Of a stretch of 5,086 nucleotides of DNA, positions 1 through 5,086 are shown piece by piece (the stretch's first letter is position 1; each line of letters begins with the position of its first letter). This DNA is from Arcobacter sp. UBA7394. Lineage in GTDB: Bacteria > Campylobacterota > Campylobacteria > Campylobacterales > Arcobacteraceae. The position numbers and the translations under genes are program-made. Below the pieces are notes generated by a model that saw only the letters and a list, made by a program, of their open reading frames with translations, was not told the DNA's origin and ran no database searches. Location of the stretch: assembly GCA_002470185.1 (NCBI GenBank), contig DKNG01000095.1:3936-9021 (forward strand), read 5' to 3'.

Positions 1-536
1 GCCATTTTTACAATCTCAGCAACACCTGCTCCAAACTCTCTTTTTGGAAGTGTAGATAACATAGAAGGATCAATGTAAACAGCATTTGGTTGGTGAAATG
101 CACCAATAAGGTTTTTACCAAACTTATTGTTTATTCCAGTTTTCCCACCAACACTTGCATCTACTTGAGAAAGTAAAGTAGTTGGTACTTGAACAAAGTC
201 AATTCCTCTTTGGTAAACAGAAGCAGCAAAACCAGTCATATCACCAATAACACCACCACCAAAAGCTACAAGAAGAGACTTTCTATCTAATCTATGCTCA
301 AAACAATGCTCTAAGATAGACTCTATTGTCTGCATATGTTTATACTCTTCACCATCAGGAATAGTACATACACTAAGCTCTTTAGCAGTTAATTTACTTT
401 TTAAGTAATCTAAGTGGAAACCACTTACAGTTGGGTTAGTAACAATTACAACTTTTGTATCGAAATATAGTTCGTTTAGTTTATCAATAAAAATATTATA
501 TGAATTATCGTGTGGTAAATCAATTTTAACAGTCAT
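1..536 (-). CDS. aroB: 3-dehydroquinate synthase, N-terminal half (partial, runs off left edge)
   Basis: Cytoplasmic shikimate-pathway enzyme that converts DAHP to 3-dehydroquinate using NAD+ and a divalent metal. The frame is open from ATG at 536 to the left edge, giving 178 complete codons of a family usually about 340-360 residues long. This is the NAD-binding domain plus the start of the metal-binding domain. Visible family motifs are PDGEEYK (60-66), the glycine-rich [15 protein letters not shown] (92-106), [20 protein letters not shown] (117-136), [11 protein letters not shown] (140-150) and GAGVAEIVK (169-177). Glu174 in the last motif matches the first metal ligand of the family; the two His ligands would lie beyond the edge. 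A GGAAAA Shine-Dalgarno (543-548) sits 6 nt before ATG. It follows tRNA-Glu after 155 bp and has its own possible promoter. No frameshift or odd residue is seen. Identification is secure. Confidence 0.97.
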   Translation of the reverse strand, partial: MTVKIDLPHDNSYNIFIDKLNELYFDTKVVIVTNPTVSGFHLDYLKSKLTAKELSVCTIPDGEEYKHMQTIESILEHCFEHRLDRKSLLVAFGGGVIGDMTGFAASVYQRGIDFVQVPTTLLSQVDASVGGKTGINNKFGKNLIGAFHQPNAVYIDPSMLSTLPKREFGAGVAEIVKM

Positions 537-569
537 TTTTAGTTTTCCAAATTATTTATTAGTTAAGTC

Positions 570-584
570 TAGATATATTATCTA
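570..584. repeat. Perfect 6-bp inverted repeat in the aroB leader
   Basis: TAGATA-TAT-TATCTA forms perfect 6-bp arms around a 3-bp spacer and overlaps the putative aroB -10 box. It could be a small operator, or simply a product of AT-rich composition. As RNA the 3-nt loop and A/U-rich stem would be weak, and no T run follows on the minus strand, so it does not look like a terminator. Confidence 0.4.
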
Positions 585-600
585 AAAATAGCTAAAAAAG
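577..600 (-). promoter_or_regulatory. Putative promoter of aroB: -10 GATAAT with T-rich upstream tract
   Basis: On the minus strand the hexamer GATAAT (582-577) is preceded by T-rich sequence with periodic T runs (600-585). This is the arrangement typical of sigma-70 promoters in Campylobacterota, which often lack a clear -35 box. Transcription would begin near 570, leaving a leader of about 34 nt before the aroB ATG. In DNA this AT-rich such a box can occur by chance, so the call is moderate to weak. Confidence 0.4.
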
Positions 601-691
601 CATTGAAGTCATGGTAACTTACTCGAATTATGGAATCTTAAAAAGTTAATTGTATTTGAGTTATTATTCTAGTAGTAATCAAAAAAGAAAA

Positions 692-767
692 TGGCGACCC
701 CAGTATGATTCGAACATACGTATTCAGGAGGAAATCCTGACGTCCTTGGCCACTAGACGACGGGGTC
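692..767 (-). tRNA. tRNA-Glu (anticodon UUC), CCA encoded
   Basis: A complete 76-nt cloverleaf can be folded by hand. The acceptor stem is GACCCCG with TGGGGTC, closed by one G-U pair at 7-66. The D stem is GTCT/GGAC, the anticodon stem TCAGG/CCTGA, the T arm GTATG-TTCGAAT-CATAC, followed by discriminator G73 and an encoded CCA (692-694). The anticodon TTC is at 731-733 (minus strand) after T33. The D-stem U11-A24 and U13-G22 pairs, A46 and absence of base 47 match identity elements known for E. coli tRNA-Glu, supporting glutamate rather than another isotype. The anticodon loop reads ATTTCCT, which places a C at position 37 where a purine is usual. The gene stands alone between the Sel1-repeat gene and aroB. 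A T-rich stretch (681-691, A-rich on the plus strand) follows it without a separate hairpin. Confidence 0.97.
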
Positions 768-786
768 TTTGTAATAAAAGACTGAA

Positions 787-792
787 ATTATA
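787..792 (-). promoter_or_regulatory. Putative -10 box of the tRNA-Glu promoter (TATAAT)
   Basis: An exact TATAAT lies on the minus strand about 20 nt upstream of mature tRNA position 1. Initiation near 780 would leave a short 5' leader of about 12 nt for RNase P removal. No convincing -35 hexamer is seen at the usual spacing, which is common in Campylobacterota. It lies in the only gap (768-830) between the upstream operon and the tRNA. Confidence 0.5.
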
Positions 793-830
793 ATCTAAAT
801 AATATTGATTTTTTCTTAAAATCTGAAGAA

Positions 831-1766
831 TTATTTCAAATTGTGATTTTTAAGGAAATTTGCTGATCTTTTGTGTCCTAGATTTTTTGCTTTATTCAAC
901 CAAAAAACAGCTTTATCTTGATCTTTTTTAACACCAAATCCATTAAAATAATAGTAACCTAAATAGTACATAGCCTTGGTTTTACCCTTATTTGCTAGGA
1001 TAAAATATAAGTCATATGATCTTTTATAATTTTGATCAATGTAATTGGCTTGTCTATACATATCAGCTAGTTTAATTTGTGCAGAAACATTATCTTTTCT
1101 AGCAGACTCTTCTAATAATTCTACTGCTTTATTTACATCTTTTTTAACATAATCACCCATTAAATACATAGTTCCTAAATTAAACTGTGCAACAGGATCT
1201 TTCGCAAGTACAGCTTGCTTGTACCAAAATGCAGCTTTTGATAAGTCTTTTTTTACACCTTTTCCATAATAATACATTGATGCAAGATTATTTTGTGCAA
1301 TTACAACTCCATTATTAGCAGCAAGTTTATACCACTTATAAGCTTGTTTTAGACTATCATTTTTAGGAGATCTTTCATACATTAAACCAAGATTTAATTG
1401 TGCTAAAGGATAATTTTGTAATGCAGATTGTTCATACCAATATTTTGCTTTTTCTGTATCTTTTGTAGTATTTATACCTAAATTATACATATGTGCCAAA
1501 TTGTTTTGAGCTTGCATATTACCATTCTTAGCAGCTTCTTGATACCAAAAGAAAGCCAGTTCTAGGTTTTGCTCTAATCCTAGGCCTTTGTACGTCATAA
1601 GTCCTAAATTGTATTGAGCATTAGCATCTTCATTTAGTGACAAAATACTAAACTGCTCATAAGCTAAATCATATTTCTTTTCTTCTAAGTTTTTAGCCGC
1701 TTCTTCAAAAGTTAAAGCATTCAAATTAACAATAAGAATTATACTTAAGAATAAATATTTATACAT
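831..1766 (-). CDS. Exported Sel1-like repeat (SLR/TPR-like) protein
   Basis: A 311-residue periplasmic protein likely to act as a protein-protein interaction scaffold; the partner is unknown. Residues 1-17 form a signal peptide: YK, a hydrophobic core LFLSIILIV, and a probable cleavage site LNA|LT. A degenerate TPR-like helix pair (about 18-47) leads into seven tandem 35-36-residue Sel1 units at about 48-83, 84-119, 120-154, 155-190, 191-226, 227-262 and 263-298. Each has the family pattern A-Q-x-N-L-G-x-M-Y, often G-x-G-V-K-K-D, then K-A-x-x-W-Y-x-x-A. Unit 7 is the most degenerate of the central run. There is no cysteine, which argues against the disulfide-rich Hcp family of Helicobacter. 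ATG at 1766 is preferred over TTG at 1772 because AAAGGA (1773-1778) is 6 nt from the ATG but directly abuts the TTG. It is the last gene of the envelope operon, 19 nt after the lipoprotein gene. The repeat class is certain, the role is not. Confidence 0.92.
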   Translation of the reverse strand: MYKYLFLSIILIVNLNALTFEEAAKNLEEKKYDLAYEQFSILSLNEDANAQYNLGLMTYKGLGLEQNLELAFFWYQEAAKNGNMQAQNNLAHMYNLGINTTKDTEKAKYWYEQSALQNYPLAQLNLGLMYERSPKNDSLKQAYKWYKLAANNGVVIAQNNLASMYYYGKGVKKDLSKAAFWYKQAVLAKDPVAQFNLGTMYLMGDYVKKDVNKAVELLEESARKDNVSAQIKLADMYRQANYIDQNYKRSYDLYFILANKGKTKAMYYLGYYYFNGFGVKKDQDKAVFWLNKAKNLGHKRSANFLKNHNLK

Positions 1767-1772
1767 ACTCAA

Positions 1773-1778
1773 TCCTTT
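1773..1778 (-). promoter_or_regulatory. Shine-Dalgarno AAAGGA that decides the Sel1-repeat gene start
   Basis: This purine-rich box lies in the 19-nt gap between two operon genes. It has 6-nt spacing to ATG at 1766 and zero spacing to the in-frame TTG at 1772, so the ATG is the real start. Confidence 0.8.
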
Positions 1779-1785
1779 ATATAAA

Positions 1786-2601
1786 CTATTCTTTGTTTTT
1801 TTCTATTTTTTTTAGTGTTTCATCAATATTATCTGTAACTAGCTTATCAAGTTTTTCAATCTCTTTATCAAGAGCATCTAAACCTGCACTCTCTTCAACA
1901 GTAACATTTTTGATATCATCTTCTTTTTCCAAAATATCAGTATCTGAGTCATCTATAGTAAGAACAATATCATCTTTTAGAATATCATGTGCAATACTAG
2001 GAATAGATTTTGTTGGAACTCTTTGTGATATTAATTTATTTCTAATTATATCATATTGGTTTGGTTTTAAATTATCAGCAAATCCTAAAACAGAACATGC
2101 TCTTAATCTCTCTTTATCATATATGAAATTATGATTACACGAGTACCATTCATCTTTTAGCTCTAACAAGTAATCTATTCTATTCCAAAAGATATCATGA
2201 GTTATTTTATCTAAGAAAATAGCATCTTTCTCTTCTAAATCATGTACTCTTCTAATAGTTAATCTAGCTTTACTTACACCATTAATTTCTTTAATACCAA
2301 AATCCCAGTCATCTTCATATAATGTAGCTGTAAACAAAGAGTAAGATAATCTAGACTTTGTAGCTACTAAATGATTTCTATATGAATCTAATAAAAATCT
2401 TTCTTCACCATAAGCAGAAATTAAAAGAACTCTTTTTGCAGCTTCAAAAATAGCATCTTTAGAGATATCTTTGTACTCTCTTGTTGAAGTATATTTCTCT
2501 TCAATATCTTGCTGATGAAAGGCTGTTGAACATCCAGTAAATATAATCATTACTAGAAAAAACAAAATATTTATAAAAAACTTTTTATCTACTCGTACCA
2601 T
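1786..2601 (-). CDS. Predicted outer-membrane lipoprotein of unknown function
   Basis: A 271-residue protein that I do not recognise as a named family. It begins with a lipoprotein signal: positively charged start (R3, K6, K7), hydrophobic residues 8-21, then FTGC with Cys24 as the lipidation site. Phe at -3 is atypical for a lipobox. Ser follows the Cys, with no Asp at +2, which favours the outer membrane. Residues about 40-150 look like a compact alpha/beta domain (EAAKRVLLISAYG, then strands such as HLVATKSR and KARLTIRRV). A second part has two cysteines (155 and 169) that could form a disulfide. The C-terminus (about 215-271) is acidic then Lys/Glu-rich and probably a coiled coil. ATG 2601 is preferred to TTG 2619: the latter has no SD and would add six residues before the signal. 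GGGAA (2605-2609) is only 3 nt from ATG, so initiation probably depends on coupling to the upstream gene, whose end it overlaps by 17 nt. Confidence 0.85.
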   Translation of the reverse strand: MVRVDKKFFINILFFLVMIIFTGCSTAFHQQDIEEKYTSTREYKDISKDAIFEAAKRVLLISAYGEERFLLDSYRNHLVATKSRLSYSLFTATLYEDDWDFGIKEINGVSKARLTIRRVHDLEEKDAIFLDKITHDIFWNRIDYLLELKDEWYSCNHNFIYDKERLRACSVLGFADNLKPNQYDIIRNKLISQRVPTKSIPSIAHDILKDDIVLTIDDSDTDILEKEDDIKNVTVEESAGLDALDKEIEKLDKLVTDNIDETLKKIEKNKE

Positions 2602-4765
2602 ATGTTCCCAGCCTATCAAGTAAGTTATAATCTAAATCCAATTTAACGGTATCAGTTATAACTTTAATATTATTTAATTCACCATAAATCAATGTATTTT
2701 TAACTTTATGTTTTTTTACAACATCATTTGTAAAGTTAGAAGTATAGTCTTTATGAATTCTAATGTATTCTAAATTAAGGCCATTTAACTTTTCTAAAGG
2801 ATATTCTTCAGTTTTATATCTTTTTAGTAGAACTTTACCACCAACATCACTCATATGTTTAATAAATCTCTCAAAGTCTCTTTTGTTTAAATATGCACTA
2901 TATGCTGTAATACTGAATACAATTTTATTCATAATATCATTTTTTTCTTCTATTAATTTATCTAACCAAGAAATGAAATCTTCATTAACAATAGAAGCAA
3001 AAGATAGATTAACTGCAAGCTCATAATTAACTTTATTAACCTCAATAAAATTAACTGCTTTTTGTATTACTTCTTTATCAAATTTATCAATTAATTCTAA
3101 TTTTTGTGCTACAGAAACAAAAGAACCAATTAAAAGCTTTTCATTATTATGATCTAAAAGAATTGGTGATACCTCTTTTATTAGAACTTCTTCAGGGTTA
3201 TCAAAAGAATATGTTTCTAAAACGAATTTAATGTCAAAGTTACCACTATCAATGATATCTTTTACATTATTGTCCAATAATTCATAATTTTTAGCAATAT
3301 CTTCTTCTGCAACTACATTATATGAGTTAGGACCTTTTGCTTTTGATAGTTCATAAGATTTGTTTGCTAATTCAATATTACTATCAATTGTTCCATATAA
3401 ATCAAATGAAGTACAAGCAATTTGTATCATGTCATCTGGAATAGTATAACCTTCCATATCTTTTATCAAATTTTTGATAATAGTATCACATATTTTTTCT
3501 AACTGTTGTGCATTCATATTCTTAGCTACAAATGCAAATTGTGAACCATAGAATCTATATAATTTAATATCTGATTTTGAAAACTTATAAACTGTATTTT
3601 TAATACTACTTACATAATGTTCAATAAAATTATTAATATAACCAGAATCATGATCTTTACTAAGTTTAGTAAGGTCATCAATTTTAATAATTGAAATATA
3701 ACCTTTGGTTAAAGATACAAACATATTTTTTACATCAAAATCAAAGATACTTTTATTTGGTAATCCTGTTAAAGTATCAGTAGAAACTTTCAGTTCAAGT
3801 GTCTCTTTATTAATATTTAATTCATTAGTTAATGATGCAATTTTTGATGATATTTTTGTAATTTTTTTAGTTAATTCAACTATTTCTTCTGTACCTTCAA
3901 AGTTACTTTTATCAATAGTTGTATATTTATTACCAATTATATTATCAAGATATTTATTTAAATATACTACTGGATTTTTAACATATCTTTTAAAAATATA
4001 TTTATGATAAAACCCAACAACAAATAAAATTGGAAGAATCATAATTAAAGTATAAATAATCAGTTTAGTAATAAAATCATGTAAATCTTGTTTTAGACTA
4101 TAATTATTTAATTTATATGTTACTACAGCTATTACCTGTTTATCAATAATAACTTCATGAGTCCTATCTCTTAAATCAACATTAATAAGACCATTTAATA
4201 TCTTGTAGAATTTCTCTGAATCCAGTGATTTTTTAATTTTTAGATTTTTAAACTCTAATTTTGTTAAAAAATTTCTAATTTGACCTTTTTTATATACTTG
4301 ATATCTAATAACAATAGGTAAATCAACATCAAAACTAGTAGAAGCAATAAATTCATATAAAGAGCTGTTTGGAATCTTCTTAATAAAACCATATTTAGCA
4401 TCAACAGCTACTTCTGCAATTTGCCATGAAGTATCATCAAATCCAGGAGTATTACTAAGTAAAGAACTTTTGTCAAAAACATATTTATTATAAATTAAGC
4501 TAATATCTTTGAATAAAGACAAGTCAACATTCTTATCAATAGACTCAACTATAGTAGAATCATAGTTAAGAATATTTTTATCAAAAAAAGTATTTAAAAA
4601 ATTAATATTTAAATCAAAGTTAGAAGTAGATCTCTGCACTAATCTATCTTTATAATCAGTAAAAAAAAGTTTTGAAGATAGTCCAAATAAAGCTAAAAAA
4701 ACTACTATTAAAAGAATAAAGTTTTTATTACTATCATTTGAATATTTATTTACTACTCTTTTCAC
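2585..4765 (-). CDS. LapD-like inner-membrane c-di-GMP receptor: degenerate GGDEF and EAL domains
   Basis: A 726-residue membrane signalling protein. TM1 spans about 16-34, a periplasmic sensor domain 35-231, TM2 232-252, a HAMP-like segment and coiled coil 253-328, GGDEF about 329-485, and EAL about 500-726. The GGDEF entry motif DTLTGLPNKSIF (330-341) is intact, but the signature reads YGSQF (406-410), so no diguanylate cyclase activity is expected. In the EAL domain the signature is near KEVSP (530-534); Glu531 and the Asn of NLS (586) remain. By hand alignment the ExTE glutamate is Ser618, the DDFGTG aspartates are Lys648 and Arg649, the KID lysine is Arg669, and EGVE reads like DTVK (705-708). 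The chain stops before the usual QGY segment. It should therefore bind c-di-GMP, if at all, without cleaving it. Architecture and the GYISIIKIDDL stretch recall LapD, which signals outward to a periplasmic protease; a CsrD/MshH-like role is the alternative. The GTG start has GAGGAA 5 nt upstream and overlaps the previous stop. Confidence 0.85.
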   Translation of the reverse strand: MKRVVNKYSNDSNKNFILLIVVFLALFGLSSKLFFTDYKDRLVQRSTSNFDLNINFLNTFFDKNILNYDSTIVESIDKNVDLSLFKDISLIYNKYVFDKSSLLSNTPGFDDTSWQIAEVAVDAKYGFIKKIPNSSLYEFIASTSFDVDLPIVIRYQVYKKGQIRNFLTKLEFKNLKIKKSLDSEKFYKILNGLINVDLRDRTHEVIIDKQVIAVVTYKLNNYSLKQDLHDFITKLIIYTLIMILPILFVVGFYHKYIFKRYVKNPVVYLNKYLDNIIGNKYTTIDKSNFEGTEEIVELTKKITKISSKIASLTNELNINKETLELKVSTDTLTGLPNKSIFDFDVKNMFVSLTKGYISIIKIDDLTKLSKDHDSGYINNFIEHYVSSIKNTVYKFSKSDIKLYRFYGSQFAFVAKNMNAQQLEKICDTIIKNLIKDMEGYTIPDDMIQIACTSFDLYGTIDSNIELANKSYELSKAKGPNSYNVVAEEDIAKNYELLDNNVKDIIDSGNFDIKFVLETYSFDNPEEVLIKEVSPILLDHNNEKLLIGSFVSVAQKLELIDKFDKEVIQKAVNFIEVNKVNYELAVNLSFASIVNEDFISWLDKLIEEKNDIMNKIVFSITAYSAYLNKRDFERFIKHMSDVGGKVLLKRYKTEEYPLEKLNGLNLEYIRIHKDYTSNFTNDVVKKHKVKNTLIYGELNNIKVITDTVKLDLDYNLLDRLGTYGTSR

Positions 4766-4776
4766 TCAATTTCCTC
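4762..4776 (-). promoter_or_regulatory. Translational coupling site: SD GAGGAA plus GTGA stop/start overlap
   Basis: GAGGAA (4776-4771) sits 5 nt before GTG (4765-4763). The GTG shares two bases with the TGA stop (4764-4762) of the SPOR-domain gene, forming a 4-nt GTGA overlap. This sets the start of the GGDEF-EAL gene at a GTG and indicates coupled translation with the preceding gene. Confidence 0.8.
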
Positions 4777-5086
4777 AATTGCAATAATTACAGGGTTACT
4801 TGAAGAGATAACTGGATGTAAGCTATCAATAGCATTTTGTGTAATTATACGAGAATCAAAAGCACCAAAATAAATATCCGATATATCCCCATTATTAATA
4901 ACTACTACATCACTGCTATTTAAACCAAATCTATGAATATACCATCTTACTTTGTTACTCTCAATTGATGATAATTTAACTGTGTATGATTTATTTGTTG
5001 CATTTTCAAATTTAACAATAAAATCATCTAATATATCCAATGTTTGAATTTCTTCATAATTAGTATCTTCTGCAATTCTTAACTCT
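4762..5086 (-). CDS. SPOR-domain (DamX-like) protein, C-terminal fragment (partial, runs off right edge)
   Basis: The frame stays open to the right edge: 107 complete codons are visible and residues upstream of the in-frame TTG at 5040 (ELRIAEDTNYEEIQT) read as normal coding sequence. This is therefore the end of a longer gene, not a small ORF starting at 5040. Fragment residues about 33-107 fit the SPOR pattern: opening strand YTVKLSS, a short helix ending in RFGL, strand DVVVIN, strand ISDIYFGAF ending in the G-x-F turn, helix SRIITQNAIDSL, and closing strand PVIIAIEEI. The YTVKLSS opening and the spacing resemble the DamX C-terminus as I remember it. SPOR domains bind denuded septal peptidoglycan in the periplasm, so the missing part should contain a membrane anchor or export signal, possibly with an N-terminal AAA+ ATPase as in some DamX relatives. 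It overlaps the GGDEF-EAL gene by 4 nt. The fold call is by pattern only. Confidence 0.7.
   Translation of the reverse strand, partial: ELRIAEDTNYEEIQTLDILDDFIVKFENATNKSYTVKLSSIESNKVRWYIHRFGLNSSDVVVINNGDISDIYFGAFDSRIITQNAIDSLHPVISSSNPVIIAIEEIE

Noticed and set aside
610..650. Tiny plus-strand ORF starting at ATG near 612
   Set aside because: About 12 codons, no Shine-Dalgarno sequence; expected by chance.
800..830. Possible terminator hairpins after the Sel1-repeat gene (TTCTT/AAGAA and GATTTT/AAAATC on the minus strand)
   Set aside because: Short A/T-only stems, mutually overlapping, and not followed by a T run on the minus strand.
831..1766. Hcp-type cysteine-rich Sel1 protein or beta-lactamase-like HcpA relative
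   Set aside because: The protein has no cysteine, whereas that family has regularly spaced cysteine pairs in each repeat.
831..1766. DNA tandem repeat across the Sel1 units
   Set aside because: The repeats are clear at protein level but diverged in nucleotides, so they are ancient domain repeats and not a recent DNA repeat.
1793..2134. Plus-strand open frame of 113 codons
   Set aside because: Serine/phenylalanine-rich antisense shadow of the lipoprotein gene, with no SD and no recognisable domain.
2763..3026. Plus-strand open frame of 87 codons
   Set aside because: Antisense shadow of the EAL region; low-complexity translation and no initiation signal.
3705..4007. Plus-strand open frame of 100 codons
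   Set aside because: Antisense shadow of the HAMP/GGDEF region; its hydrophobic look comes from the complement of lysine and asparagine codons.
4762..5040. Complete 92-residue gene starting at TTG 5040
   Set aside because: The frame stays open to the window edge with normal coding sequence before the TTG, so the gene is a 5'-truncated fragment.
4762..5086. LapG-type cysteine protease as the gene before the LapD-like receptor
   Set aside because: The fragment lacks the expected His and Asp catalytic context and fits a SPOR pattern better.

Overview
This AT-rich window (low GC, many A/T-ending codons, T-rich tracts upstream of -10-like boxes) looks like chromosomal DNA from a member of the Campylobacterota. 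An Arcobacter-type genus is the best guess from base composition, codon use and protein style, but no organism-specific marker proves it. Every supported gene lies on the minus strand, so transcription runs from the right edge to the left edge.

Layout in order of transcription: (1) 4762-5086, the C-terminal part of a protein entering from outside the window, ending in a SPOR-like (DamX-type) peptidoglycan-binding domain; (2) 2585-4765, a 726-residue inner-membrane protein with a periplasmic sensor domain, HAMP-like linker, degenerate GGDEF and degenerate, truncated EAL, best read as a catalytically dead c-di-GMP receptor of the LapD type; (3) 1786-2601, a predicted outer-membrane lipoprotein of unknown function; (4) 831-1766, an exported Sel1-repeat protein; (5) 692-767, tRNA-Glu(UUC) with encoded CCA; (6) 1-536, the N-terminal half of aroB (3-dehydroquinate synthase), running off the left edge.

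Genes 1 to 4 look like one envelope operon. The first junction is a GTGA overlap, the second a 17-nt overlap and the third a 19-nt gap carrying a clear Shine-Dalgarno sequence. All four products are predicted to be membrane-bound or periplasmic. The suggested theme, which is inference, is a cytoplasmic c-di-GMP signal passed across the inner membrane to periplasmic, cell-wall and outer-membrane partners. The operon promoter lies outside the window.

The tRNA and aroB are housekeeping genes with their own plausible -10 elements. No mobile element, CRISPR array, rRNA or convincing intrinsic terminator was seen. Three start codons need care: 1766 (ATG) rather than 1772 (TTG), 2601 (ATG) rather than 2619 (TTG), and GTG at 4765. 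The rightmost gene is a 5'-truncated fragment, not a complete 92-residue gene.
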